Counted from the first letter of the stretch, positions 15,390-24,475 are shown. The stretch is DNA of 34,515 nucleotides from RUG708 sp050946535 (GCA_050946535.1 JBMNUZ010000016.1:1-34515), one strand, 5' to 3'. Translations and numbers: made by a program. The notes: a model not told the origin generated them from the sequence alone.

Positions 15390-16109
15390 ATGGCAAGAAC
15401 TTCACTTTCCCAGCAGACTGCTGACAAACTTCTGAACATGATAAAGAAGCAGTACAAACCGGGAAACAAAATTCCAACAGAGGCAGAGCTGACGCAGTTT
15501 TTCGGAATCAGCAGGACGACCGTGCGAGAAGCGGTTAAAATTCTCTGTTCGAAAAATATCCTCGAGATAAGGCGCGGCAGCGGCACATTCGTCAAGGAGA
15601 ATCCGGGCATGCCGGAGGATCCTCTCAGGCTTGAGTTCAACGACGAGGACGAGAAGAAAAGAGAAATGTTCGAGATAAACAAGATGCTGCAGCCGGTTCT
15701 CATGAAATCTGCGGCTGAAAAGGCCAGTGACGAGGACATCGAGCGTGTCAGAAACATTCACAACGAGTTTGTGGAGACGCTCGCCCGCTACCGCGACGGA
15801 GAATATGTAAAGCCGAGCACATTCAGAAAACTCGATGTTAAATTTCACTTTGCCATCATAAATTCATGCCATAATCAGTTTATTGAGAGACTGCTCGAGT
15901 ACTTCATAGCGAGCTGCAGCGACCTGCACGATGTGTGGCTGAGTCTCGAACTCAGAAAATCACTTGAAATCTTTGAGAAATACCACACGCTGATTATGGA
16001 TGATTTCTCCGCCAGAGACGGTGAGAAGATATATGCAGACACGCTGGAGCACACGATAGAAGTCGAAAAGCTGTATCAATCGTGCATCGCTGACGTCAGA
16101 AAAAACTGA
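15390..16109 (+). CDS. GntR-family transcriptional regulator, FadR subfamily (FCD domain)
   Basis: This is probably a ligand-responsive repressor. The ATG at 15390 is preferred over the one at 15384 because AGAGGA then sits 6 nt upstream. The 239-residue product has an N-terminal winged helix-turn-helix (KIPTEAELTQFFGISRTTVREAVK, split as IPTEAELTQFFGIS then RTTVREAVKIL, about 25-55) and the wing RRGSGTFV. A helical FCD domain follows, with the metal-site type residues in KLDVKFHFAII, YHTLIMDDF and EHTIEVEK. FCD regulators often control organic-acid and sugar-acid catabolism, so the upstream CoA-transferase and flavoprotein operon are natural candidate targets. That link is inferred from proximity only. 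Confidence 0.9.
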   Translation: MARTSLSQQTADKLLNMIKKQYKPGNKIPTEAELTQFFGISRTTVREAVKILCSKNILEIRRGSGTFVKENPGMPEDPLRLEFNDEDEKKREMFEINKMLQPVLMKSAAEKASDEDIERVRNIHNEFVETLARYRDGEYVKPSTFRKLDVKFHFAIINSCHNQFIERLLEYFIASCSDLHDVWLSLELRKSLEIFEKYHTLIMDDFSARDGEKIYADTLEHTIEVEKLYQSCIADVRKN

Positions 16110-16134
16110 AGGCAGTCCTTACGGAGGAAATTTA

Positions 16135-16779
16135 ATGAATTCTGTTTCAGTCATGAATTATATCATCGGCAGGCTGATCATACTGCCCGGCATTCTCGTA
16201 GGACTTTCGTTTCATGAGTTTGGCCACGCGTGGGTGTCAGACCGTCTCGGAGATCCGACCCCGAGAGCACAGGGCAGAGTTTCCCTGAATCCTATAGCGC
16301 ACATCGATATCATAGGTTTTATATCGCTTCTTCTTCTGGGTTTCGGCTGGGGCAAACCTGTCATGATAAATCCAAATTACTACAAGCACCGCAGAAGGGA
16401 CGAGATCTTCGTAGCACTCGCCGGAGTCACCATGAACCTGATCGTGGCGTTCGCTACGGCAGCCGTCATGAAGCTGGTGTATGTGCTGGCACCTGGATTT
16501 TTAGCCACCGGCGTGGGTTCGGTGGTCTGGCAGATCCTCATCGGAATGCTTCAGATCAACCTCGTGCTCATGCTGTTCAACCTGATTCCGATTCCGCCGC
16601 TCGACGGTTTTGGAATACTCACACAAATATTCAAACTGGACAGCAAGAGCTGGTATCCGAGATTCTATCAGCTCGGACCTATGTTCCTGATCCTGATAAT
16701 CGTGTTCAATCTCACCGACTATCTGCTGACTCCTCAGGTAACGTGGCTGTATAATTTCATTACGGGATTGTTCTTCTGA
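16135..16779 (+). CDS. Site-2-type membrane metalloprotease, M50 family
   Basis: The product is an intramembrane zinc protease candidate. The 214-residue chain has several hydrophobic segments, the zinc motif HEFGH (His27, Glu28, His31) in the first helix, and the second motif NLIPIPPLDG near residue 157, whose Asp157 is the third expected zinc ligand. GGAGG lies 7 nt before the ATG. It starts 25 nt after gntR and no terminator lies between, so the two are probably co-transcribed. Length matches the short M50 proteins common in Clostridia, whose substrates are mostly unknown. After the stop, a different frame continues as a charged, Lys/Glu/Arg-rich stretch. Confidence 0.9.
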   Translation: MNSVSVMNYIIGRLIILPGILVGLSFHEFGHAWVSDRLGDPTPRAQGRVSLNPIAHIDIIGFISLLLLGFGWGKPVMINPNYYKHRRRDEIFVALAGVTMNLIVAFATAAVMKLVYVLAPGFLATGVGSVVWQILIGMLQINLVLMLFNLIPIPPLDGFGILTQIFKLDSKSWYPRFYQLGPMFLILIIVFNLTDYLLTPQVTWLYNFITGLFF

Positions 16780-16940
16780 TCCGGCGCTGCCAGCAGTTGA
16801 AAGTGCGGGGCGCGGTAAGGAAGACCTGAAGAAAGAGACCAGAGAGCAGGCAGAAAAAGAAACGAGAGACGAGAGAAGAGACATGAAAAAAAGAAAAATA
16901 TAAAACAGAAAAACAGAAAATAAAAAAAGTAAAAACAGAA

Positions 16941-16967
16941 GGCAGCGCCCGCGGGCACTGCCTTTTT
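16941..16967. terminator. Terminator between the M50 gene and glgP, possibly bidirectional
   Basis: GGCAG-C-GCCC, a GC loop, GGGC-A-CTGCC (16941-16962) is followed by TTTTT on the plus strand. On the minus strand a TTCTGTTTTT run follows, so it can also serve the convergent glgP gene. Confidence 0.75.
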
Positions 16968-17023
16968 ATGTGTCGTCCGCGGGCACTACCCTTTTTTGTT
17001 CCGTTCGCGGGCGCGGCCGTAAT
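16951..17023. repeat. Tandem 28-nt repeat overlapping the terminator
   Basis: Units begin at 16951, 16979 and 17007, each starting GCGGGC, an exact 28-nt period. Units 1 and 2 agree at 22 of 28 positions; unit 3 is partial. Each full unit carries the 3' half of the terminator stem and its T run. Confidence 0.65.
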
Positions 17024-17036
17024 ATTAATGTTTAAT

Positions 17037-19490
17037 TTATATATCGTCTTCTCCGCACTGAATTGATACGGATTTAGTGTGCCATATGTTTCCGGCGTAT
17101 TCGCGGACGCTCCGGTCTGCCGAAAATCTTCCGGCTTTTCCGATGTTCACGATAGACATGCTGTTCCAGCGCGGGCGGTCTTCGTAGGCTTCTCTGATAT
17201 CTTCGTGTGCCCTGCAGTAATCCCGGTAATCCATGATGCACATATATGGATCTGCGATGCTGTAGGACGGCTTCGTCAGATAATCGGCGATGTCGCTGAA
17301 GCTGGTTCCGGCAAATCCCGTCCTCATCGCATCGATGACGGCGCTGATTTCCGGATCTGCACCAGCCATCGCAGCAGCATTGTAACCGTTCTGCAGATTT
17401 CTGGTGACGTCTTCCTCGCGCTGCCCGAATATGAAGATGTTTTCGTCGCCGACAGCCTCGCGCATCTCGACGTTGGCGCCGTCGAGCGTTCCGACCGTGA
17501 TCGCGCCGTTGATCATGAGCTTCATGTTGCCTGTGCCGCTCGCTTCCTTTCCGGCAAGCGAGATCTGTTCGGAAACGTCGGTTGCGGGCATCATGTGTTC
17601 GGCCATCGATACGCTGTAATTCTCGAGGAATACGACGCGGAGCTTCTTCGAAATGACAGGATCCTTGTCTATTTCCTCAGAGAGTTTGCAAATAAGGCGG
17701 ATTATTTCCTTTGCCATGTAGTAATTAGGAGCCGCTTTTGCTGCAAACAGATATGTTTCGGGCCGCTCGATATAATTGTGGTCGTCGCGCAGATGCAGGT
17801 AGCGGGAGATTATTCTCATGGCGTTGAGAAGCTGGCGCTTATATTCGTGAAGCCTCTTGGCCTGAACGATGAAGACCGAATCTGGATCGATCGTCTTTCC
17901 GGTTTTCCGGTGGACTCTGTCTGCGAAACGAACCTTGTTGAAGTGTTTGATTTTCTCGACTTCTTCCTGAACGGTGCGGTCATCGCTGAATTCCGCAAAA
18001 GCAGACAATTCTGCACCGTTCGTCTTCCAGCTTTCGCCGATGCATTCCGTGATCAGTTCAGAAAGCTTCGGGTTTGACTGGCACAGCCATCTGCGGTATG
18101 CGATTCCGTTCGTGACGTTTGTGAATTTATCGGGCCATGTGATATAGAAATCGTGGAAAAGATCGTTTTTCAGGATTTCGGAGTGGAGGGCCGAGACACC
18201 GTTTACGCTGTGAGAACCTATTACACTGAGATTGGCCATGTGTATCATGTTTTTTTCGATCGGTGCCATCCTGTCGACACGTCCGGCTTCGCCCGGGAAT
18301 ATCTGCTCCATTTCACTTCTGAAGCGGCGGTCGATTTCCTTCGTTATGACGTAGATGCGCGGGAGCACGGTCTCGATCAGATTTTCATTCCACTTTTCGA
18401 GCGCCTCAGCGAGTACGGTGTGGTTCGTGTAGGAGACAGTCTTCACCACTTTTTCCCAGGCCGTATCCCAGTCCATCTCGTGTTCGTCTATGAATATGCG
18501 CATCAGTTCCGGAATCACCAGAGCCGGATGAGTGTCGTTGATGTGGATCGCGACTTTGTCTTCGAAGTTGTCGAGCGTTCCGTAAAGCCTTATGTGATTT
18601 CTGACGATGTTCTGGCAAGATGCGGAAACCATGAAATACTGCTGCTTGAGTCGCAGAGTCTTTCCCTCGAGGATGTTGTCGGCAGGGTAGAGGACCTTTG
18701 AGAGCAGAGATGCGCGGCTCGCCTGCTGAGAAGCCCTCGTGAAATCTCCGTTGTTAAACGATGTCATGTCGAAATCCTGAGTGTTCGTGCCGCGCCAGAG
18801 CCGCAGCGTGTTTACGGTTCTGCTTCCGGCGCCGGAGATGAACATGTCGTACGGAATGGCTTCGACGACCTCCGGATTCTCGACGACAGGCTTCATGCCG
18901 TTCTCGCTCCATTCCTCCCTGTATTTTCCGTAGAATTGAACTCTGAAAGTGTCTTCTGGATGTGCTTCAAGCCAGACGCGCCCTCCCGGCAGCCAGTTGT
19001 CAGGCATTTCTACCTGCCAGCCGTCTACTATGCGCTGCGCGAACAGGCCGTATTCGTAACAGATCGAAAAGCCTGTGGCATCGTACCCCTGAGCCGTGAG
19101 CGCGTCCATGTAGCACGCTGCAAGACGGCCAAGACCGCCGTTTCCCAGTCCTGCATCGGGCTCGCAGTCATAAATGTCTTCCATCGTGAAACCGCGTTCG
19201 TTTATCAGATCCTCGACCATCTTGCTTTCCCTGAGATTGTAGAGGTTGTTTTTGAGGGACTGTCCCATCAGAAACTCCATGCAGATGTAGTAGATCTTTT
19301 TGCGGTCGTCGTGTTCGCGTTCTTCCTGGATGCGCTTCTGACTGTATTTCCATTTTTTCCGTTTAAGCTGTTTGTGAACGACTTGGGACACGGCCTGGTA
19401 CAATTCTTCCGGCCCTGCTTCGCCGAATACCGTGTTGAAATCATTCAGAAGAATGTCGTCCAGTTCTTCTCTGAATTGTGCTTTTGTCAT
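17037..19490 (-). CDS. glgP: Glycogen phosphorylase
   Basis: This enzyme cleaves glucose-1-phosphate from the non-reducing ends of glycogen or maltodextrin using phosphate and pyridoxal phosphate. The 817-residue product is full length. Key segments are the GNGGLGRLAACYMDAL stretch near residue 120, HINDTHPALVIPELMRI, and the cofactor signature EASGTGNMKLMINGA, with cofactor Lys657. The C-terminus reads to the end of the family fold. The ribosome site is weak (AGGGAA about 12 nt upstream). It lies 108 nt downstream of glgA on the same strand and is probably in the same transcript. Degradation thus sits next to synthesis genes. Confidence 0.96.
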   Translation of the reverse strand: MTKAQFREELDDILLNDFNTVFGEAGPEELYQAVSQVVHKQLKRKKWKYSQKRIQEEREHDDRKKIYYICMEFLMGQSLKNNLYNLRESKMVEDLINERGFTMEDIYDCEPDAGLGNGGLGRLAACYMDALTAQGYDATGFSICYEYGLFAQRIVDGWQVEMPDNWLPGGRVWLEAHPEDTFRVQFYGKYREEWSENGMKPVVENPEVVEAIPYDMFISGAGSRTVNTLRLWRGTNTQDFDMTSFNNGDFTRASQQASRASLLSKVLYPADNILEGKTLRLKQQYFMVSASCQNIVRNHIRLYGTLDNFEDKVAIHINDTHPALVIPELMRIFIDEHEMDWDTAWEKVVKTVSYTNHTVLAEALEKWNENLIETVLPRIYVITKEIDRRFRSEMEQIFPGEAGRVDRMAPIEKNMIHMANLSVIGSHSVNGVSALHSEILKNDLFHDFYITWPDKFTNVTNGIAYRRWLCQSNPKLSELITECIGESWKTNGAELSAFAEFSDDRTVQEEVEKIKHFNKVRFADRVHRKTGKTIDPDSVFIVQAKRLHEYKRQLLNAMRIISRYLHLRDDHNYIERPETYLFAAKAAPNYYMAKEIIRLICKLSEEIDKDPVISKKLRVVFLENYSVSMAEHMMPATDVSEQISLAGKEASGTGNMKLMINGAITVGTLDGANVEMREAVGDENIFIFGQREEDVTRNLQNGYNAAAMAGADPEISAVIDAMRTGFAGTSFSDIADYLTKPSYSIADPYMCIMDYRDYCRAHEDIREAYEDRPRWNSMSIVNIGKAGRFSADRSVREYAGNIWHTKSVSIQCGEDDI

Positions 19491-19543
19491 AATAATCTTT
19501 ATTCCCTTTTCCTTTTATATATTTTTTAAGGCCTCAGAGCCGT

Positions 19544-19558
19544 GCCGCCAGAGGCGGC
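19544..19558. other. Hairpin in the glgA-glgP gap
   Basis: GCCGCC-AGA-GGCGGC (19544-19558) is a perfect 6-bp stem in the 108-nt intergenic region. No T run follows on the minus strand, so it is unlikely to be a full terminator; it could affect relative glgA/glgP mRNA levels. Confidence 0.4.
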
Positions 19559-19598
19559 GGGATTCCGTTTCCTCTGTATAAGCATTTCTGCGCATTTA

Positions 19599-21065
19599 TT
19601 ATTTATATCTCTGCGCGGTGTTTTTGTAAAGCTCAGCGTATTTCAGCGCCGATGATTTCCAGCTGAAATCCTGCTTCATGTCGTATTTTACGAGTGCGTT
19701 CCAGCTTTTTTTGTCGCCGTAGAGCGAAACGGCTCTCGAAAAGGCGTCGGCAAACGATGCCATGTCGTAGTTCTCAAATGTGAAGCCTGTTCCGTCGCCG
19801 AGAGTGCAGTCACGCACCGAGTCTCTCAGGCCGCCGGTCGCGCGCACTACCGGTACGGTTCCGTATCTCATCGCTATCATCTGCGAAAGGCCGCACGGCT
19901 CTGTCCTCGATGGCATGAGGAAGATGTCGGACGCCGAATACAGCTTGTGCGAGAGACCGGTGTTGAACGTTATATACGCTCTGACTCTGTCCGGATACTT
20001 CGACTCCAGATATCTGAAGAAATCCTCGTATTCCCTGTATCCAGTGCCGAGTACTATCAGACTGAAGCTGTCTGCGTTCAGGAGCCCTTCGATGGTTCCG
20101 CGTATGAGATCAATGCCCTTCGCGGGAACCAGCCTGCTGATGATCGAGATGAGCGGAGCGCCGCTGTCGGGCAGCCCTGCTTCCTTCAGCATCGCCGACT
20201 TGCACTTGTGTTTGCCGGAAATGGCGCGCGGGCTGTACTGCGCCTCTATGAGCTTGTCGTTCTGAGGATCGTAAGTCTGTACGTTAATGCCGTTCAGAAT
20301 GCCGGTCATCTTGTTCCTGGCGGAATTGATGATTCCGTCGAGCCCGTACGCGTAGAAAGGATAGCTCAGCTCTCCGGCGTACGTCGGGCTTACCGTCGTG
20401 ACGACGGTGGCAGTGCTTATGCCGCCTTTCATGAGATTTGCTCCTCCGCTGAACTCGAGAAGGTGATCGGCGCCCTCGGGCAGGCCTATGACGTCATTGA
20501 TGACCTCTTTGCCGTAATACCCCTGATATTCTATGTTGTGGATCGTGAAAATGGTCGGCATGAATTCTCGGTGATAGACGGCGTCCTGATAAACAGGCAC
20601 GAGAGCCGTCTGCCAGTCGTTTGCATGCATTATATCAGGAATGAAGCCTGTGAATTCGATTGATTCGAATACAGCGCGGCAGAAAAATGCGAATCTTTCG
20701 CAGTCGTCGTAGTATCCGTACTGGCCGTCTCTTTTAAAATATTCTTCGTTGTCGATGAAATAGTATGTCGTGCCGCCGTATTCCAGGCTGAACACGCCCA
20801 TGTATTTTCTGCGCCATGAAACCGGGATATCCTTATACCCCAGGAATTTCATATCTTTGCGGTAATTTTCTGAAATTGAACCGTAGAGAGGCGAGATCAC
20901 GCGGCAGTCGATGTCTGTCGTGGTCAATTTGTTCAGCGCTTCGGGAAGAGATCCCGAAACTTCGCCGAGTCCGCCTGTTCCGGAGAATGGAGTTACCTCC
21001 GGCGTGCAGAAAAGAACGCGGAGAGCGTCTTTTGCGGATGCCTTGCTGCTGTCTGCTGGTGTCAT
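19599..21065 (-). CDS. glgA: Glycogen synthase, GT5 family
   Basis: The enzyme extends alpha-1,4-glucan chains from ADP-glucose. The ATG at 21065 is chosen because AGGAGG lies 6 nt before it; a longer in-frame start at 21116 has no such site. The 488-residue product has the N-terminal glucan/nucleotide region VLFCTPEVTPFSGTGGLGEV and the C-terminal GT-B region PSRTEPCGLSQMIAMRYG, followed by ATGGLRDSV. In the N-terminal motif, the usual KTGGL lysine is replaced by Gly29, so the motif reads GTGGL. It is divergent from glgB and upstream of glgP. Function as synthase is likely from overall fold and context despite the missing Lys. Confidence 0.93.
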   Translation of the reverse strand: MTPADSSKASAKDALRVLFCTPEVTPFSGTGGLGEVSGSLPEALNKLTTTDIDCRVISPLYGSISENYRKDMKFLGYKDIPVSWRRKYMGVFSLEYGGTTYYFIDNEEYFKRDGQYGYYDDCERFAFFCRAVFESIEFTGFIPDIMHANDWQTALVPVYQDAVYHREFMPTIFTIHNIEYQGYYGKEVINDVIGLPEGADHLLEFSGGANLMKGGISTATVVTTVSPTYAGELSYPFYAYGLDGIINSARNKMTGILNGINVQTYDPQNDKLIEAQYSPRAISGKHKCKSAMLKEAGLPDSGAPLISIISRLVPAKGIDLIRGTIEGLLNADSFSLIVLGTGYREYEDFFRYLESKYPDRVRAYITFNTGLSHKLYSASDIFLMPSRTEPCGLSQMIAMRYGTVPVVRATGGLRDSVRDCTLGDGTGFTFENYDMASFADAFSRAVSLYGDKKSWNALVKYDMKQDFSWKSSALKYAELYKNTAQRYK

Positions 21066-21104
21066 ATAATGCCTCCTGAAATTTTCCTTATATACATTGT
21101 GGGA

Positions 21105-21134
21105 ATTATAACACAAACGAGGGCAAGCAGTCTA
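21105..21134 (-). promoter_or_regulatory. Promoter of glgA-glgP (minus strand)
   Basis: On the minus strand TAGACT (21129-21134), an 18-nt spacer and TATAAT (21105-21110), about 30 nt before the glgA ribosome site. The -10 box is perfect and the -35 box is weak. Confidence 0.55.
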
Positions 21135-21163
21135 TTGAACAGCCGTCATACAAATTATATAAT
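21135..21163 (+). promoter_or_regulatory. Promoter of glgBCD-GH13
   Basis: TTGAAC (21135-21140), exactly 17 nt, TATAAT (21158-21163). Its -35 box directly abuts that of the divergent glgA promoter, so RNA polymerase probably cannot occupy both at once. Confidence 0.75.
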
Positions 21164-21212
21164 AATATTATAAAGAGGAGGAAACTTATACCGTCGGAAT
21201 GGAGGAAAACAA

Positions 21213-23186
21213 ATGGCTGAAAAAACAGGTTACAGAGAACATAAATATCTGTTTCATCAGGGCAGGGATTTCAGGAGCTACGAGTACTTCGGGGCTCACT
21301 CTACCGGTGACGGCGAACCGGACGGCATACGATTCCGCGTGTGGGCGCCGCGGGCCGAATCCGTTTCAGTAGCCGGAGATTTCAACGGCTGGGATCCTTC
21401 CGCCAATCCAATGAAACGGCTCCACGATGACTCGAGCATCTGGGAGGTTGTGATTGACAGCGCTCATACAGGAGATCTTTACAAATACGTTATCGGTACA
21501 GACGACGGGCGCTTCCTTTATAAAGCGGATCCTTACGCATTCGAGAGCGAAAAGGATTCCGACGATCAGGAAAGCCTGAAAGCGTCGCGCATAAGCGACA
21601 TCGCGTGGGGTTATCCGTGGAAAGATAAAAAGTGGATGACCGACCGCGGGAAAAAGAACATTATACGCGAACCGGTAAACATTTACGAGGTCCATCTCGG
21701 TTCGTGGAAACACGACGAAAACGGAAAACCTTATACCTACCGTACGATAGCAGACAAGCTGATTCCTTATGTCAAAGACATGGGATACACCCATATAGAG
21801 CTGCTTCCGATCATGGAGTATCCGTACGACGGCTCGTGGGGATACCAGGTCACAGGATACTACAGCGTAACGTCGCGGTACGGCAGCCCTGAGGATTTCA
21901 TGTATTTTATTGAAACTGCACACGAACACAAAATAGGAGTGATCATGGACTGGGTTCCGGCGCATTTTCCGAAAGACGCGCACGGCCTCATAGAATTCGA
22001 CGGCCATCCGCTCTACGAGGACAGCGATCCGCTCCGCATGGAATACAGCGAATGGCACACCAGAGCATTTGATTTTGGACGCAGAGAAGTCACGAGTTTT
22101 CTGATTTCGAGTGCGTTCTTTTACTGTGATGTGTACCACATAGACGGCCTCAGAGTAGATGCTGTGGCAGCGATGCTTTACCTCGACTACGGCAGACGCG
22201 ACGGCGAGTGGAGACCTAACGAGCACGGCGGACGGGAAAACCTTGAAGCCGTTCATTTCCTGCAGGCTCTCAACGAGGATGTCCTCACGGCATTTCCGGG
22301 AGTCATCATGGCGGCAGAGGAGTCAACAGAATGGCCTCTGGTTACGAAACCGCCTGAATCTGGCGGCCTCGGATTTAACTTCAAGTGGAATATGGGATGG
22401 ATGAACGACACCCTCGAATATTTCAGAACGGATCCTATCTTCAGAAGCGGAATTCACAACAAACTCACTTTTTCAATCACGTACGCTTACAGCGAAAATT
22501 ACATACTACCGGTATCACACGACGAAGTCGTTCACGGCAAGAGTTCAATGCTGGACAAGATGCCGGGCGAATACGATCAGAAATTTGCAGGGCTCAGGGC
22601 GTTCTATGTCTACATGATGACGCATCCGGGCAAAAAGCTGCTGTTTATGGGCAGTGAGTTCGGACAGTTCATCGAATGGGACGAAAAGCGGGAGCTCGAC
22701 TGGATGCTGCTCGATTTCGACCGCCACAGACAGATGCAGCAGTTCGTGAAAAAGCTGAATCACTTCTATTCACGGCATTCCGCCCTCTGGAAGAGAGACG
22801 ACGGCCAGGAGGGCTTCACGTGGATAGACGCAGACAATGCTCCCGACAACACGTTTTCATACTACAGGACAGACGACACCGGTGACAAAAAGAAGATCGA
22901 GGTCGTAGTGCTGAATCTGTCGGGCAGAGATTTTCCTGAGTACAATGTGGGAGTGCCTTTTGCCGGAAGATATGAAAGGCTGCTCGACTCAGACGACGCC
23001 GAGTTCGGCGGCTCGGGAATGCGCCATGTCAAGACGTACAGCGCGAGAAAAGGAATGTGCAATGGTCTGGAGCAGCACATAACGCTCGCACTGCCGGCTC
23101 TTTCAGGCGTGATACTCTCGTGGCGTGCTCCTTCTCAGAAGGCAGGAAAGAGAAGACGTCCCGCGTCACGTAAAAAAAATAAATAA
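21213..23186 (+). CDS. glgB: 1,4-alpha-glucan branching enzyme, GH13
   Basis: The enzyme introduces alpha-1,6 branches into glycogen. The 657-residue product has a CBM48 module (FRVWAPRAESVSVAGDFNGW, about 33-52) and a GH13 catalytic barrel with region II DGLRVDAV (nucleophile Asp316), region III MAAEEST (Glu369/370) and region IV SHDEVVHGK. The segment PYDGSWGYQVTGYY is typical of GlgB. GGAGG lies 7 nt before the ATG. An additional AGGAGG further upstream (about 21176) has no suitable start after it. The last 16 residues form a Lys/Arg-rich tail (KAGKRRRPASRKKNK). It heads the glgB-glgC-glgD-GH13 block. Confidence 0.96.
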   Translation: MAEKTGYREHKYLFHQGRDFRSYEYFGAHSTGDGEPDGIRFRVWAPRAESVSVAGDFNGWDPSANPMKRLHDDSSIWEVVIDSAHTGDLYKYVIGTDDGRFLYKADPYAFESEKDSDDQESLKASRISDIAWGYPWKDKKWMTDRGKKNIIREPVNIYEVHLGSWKHDENGKPYTYRTIADKLIPYVKDMGYTHIELLPIMEYPYDGSWGYQVTGYYSVTSRYGSPEDFMYFIETAHEHKIGVIMDWVPAHFPKDAHGLIEFDGHPLYEDSDPLRMEYSEWHTRAFDFGRREVTSFLISSAFFYCDVYHIDGLRVDAVAAMLYLDYGRRDGEWRPNEHGGRENLEAVHFLQALNEDVLTAFPGVIMAAEESTEWPLVTKPPESGGLGFNFKWNMGWMNDTLEYFRTDPIFRSGIHNKLTFSITYAYSENYILPVSHDEVVHGKSSMLDKMPGEYDQKFAGLRAFYVYMMTHPGKKLLFMGSEFGQFIEWDEKRELDWMLLDFDRHRQMQQFVKKLNHFYSRHSALWKRDDGQEGFTWIDADNAPDNTFSYYRTDDTGDKKKIEVVVLNLSGRDFPEYNVGVPFAGRYERLLDSDDAEFGGSGMRHVKTYSARKGMCNGLEQHITLALPALSGVILSWRAPSQKAGKRRRPASRKKNK

Positions 23187-23230
23187 ACTGTGTTTTAAGT
23201 ATTTGTTTTCAAATCATAAAGGAGAATGAA

Positions 23231-24460
23231 ATGAAAAACAAAGAATGCGTTGCAATGCTGCTGGCCGGAGGCCAGGGAAACCGCCTGATGCCGCTTACGA
23301 GGAACACTGCAAAGCCGTCTGTTCCGTTCGGAGCGCTGTACCGCATCATCGATTTCCCACTGTCTAACTGCACCAACTCGGGCATTGATACGGTGGGCGT
23401 GCTTACGCAGTACAGACCACAGGATTTAAATGCATATCTCGGTCAGGGCGACCCGTGGGATATGGACATCAAGTACGGAGGACTGCATGTGCTCACTCCT
23501 TACATGACGGAGCACGGCGCAAGCTGGTTCAAGGGTACGGCGGATTCCATCTATCAGCACATTAACTTCATCCGGCAGTACAATCCAAAATATGTGCTGG
23601 TCATTTCCGGAGACCACATCTACAAGATGAACTACAATATCATGCTGCAGGAACACATAGAAAACGATGCAGCGTGCACGATTGCCGTAATCGATGTGCC
23701 TATCGAAGAAGCCGGCAGATTCGGAATCATGAACACAGACAAGGACGGGAGAATTCTGGAGTTCGAGGAAAAGCCCGAACATCCGAAGAGCACTCAGGCA
23801 TCGATGGGTGTATATATCTTTACCGCCGACAAACTATATGAATATCTCGAAGCCGACAGCAGACGCGAAGATTCGGCCCACGATTTCGGCAAAAACATCA
23901 TTCCAGACATGCTGAACGACGGCTGCAGAATGTTCGCATATCTCTACAAGGGCTACTGGCGCGACGTCGGTACTCTAAATTCATACTGGGAAGCAAACAT
24001 GGACGCCATAGAGATGCTTAAGGTTCCTGATTCAGAGAAACTGATCCTCGACGACGCGGGATGGAAGATTTATTTCAGACACGATTTCGTGTATCCGCAG
24101 TACATAGGCGAGAAGGGCGACGTGAAGAAGTCCATAATCGGCGACGGATGCGAGATCAACGGAAATGTGATTCATTCGGTGCTTTTCAGCAAGGTGATAG
24201 TCGAGGAAGGTGCGGAAGTGAGGGACAGCATCATTCTTCCGGGCTGCGTCATTCACAGCGGTGCAGTGCTCGACCATGCGATCATCTCTGAAAATACAGA
24301 AATAGGCGAAGGAGTACATATCGGCACCGACGGGCAGAACGAACATTCAGACAAGACGAGACTGCCGGACGGAAAGGTGCTGACAGTAGTCGCGGATGGT
24401 CTCAGAATCGGCAGCGGGCAGAATGTAAAAGCCGGCAGTGTGATCGAGAATGATTTGTAG
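23231..24460 (+). CDS. glgC: Glucose-1-phosphate adenylyltransferase, catalytic subunit GlgC
   Basis: It makes ADP-glucose, the donor for GlgA, from glucose-1-phosphate and ATP, the committed step of glycogen synthesis. The 409-residue product has the intact nucleotide-binding motif LAGGQGNRLMPLT, the sugar-phosphate region SGDHIYKMNY, the FEEKP motif and YWRDVGTLNSYWEAN. A C-terminal left-handed beta-helix follows (DSIILPGCVIHSGAVLDHAI). GGAGA lies 5 nt before the ATG. The gene is 44 nt after glgB, with glgD 15 nt downstream, so the two subunits are co-expressed. Confidence 0.96.
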   Translation: MKNKECVAMLLAGGQGNRLMPLTRNTAKPSVPFGALYRIIDFPLSNCTNSGIDTVGVLTQYRPQDLNAYLGQGDPWDMDIKYGGLHVLTPYMTEHGASWFKGTADSIYQHINFIRQYNPKYVLVISGDHIYKMNYNIMLQEHIENDAACTIAVIDVPIEEAGRFGIMNTDKDGRILEFEEKPEHPKSTQASMGVYIFTADKLYEYLEADSRREDSAHDFGKNIIPDMLNDGCRMFAYLYKGYWRDVGTLNSYWEANMDAIEMLKVPDSEKLILDDAGWKIYFRHDFVYPQYIGEKGDVKKSIIGDGCEINGNVIHSVLFSKVIVEEGAEVRDSIILPGCVIHSGAVLDHAIISENTEIGEGVHIGTDGQNEHSDKTRLPDGKVLTVVADGLRIGSGQNVKAGSVIENDL

Positions 24461-24475
24461 GGGAGGGACGCAGAT

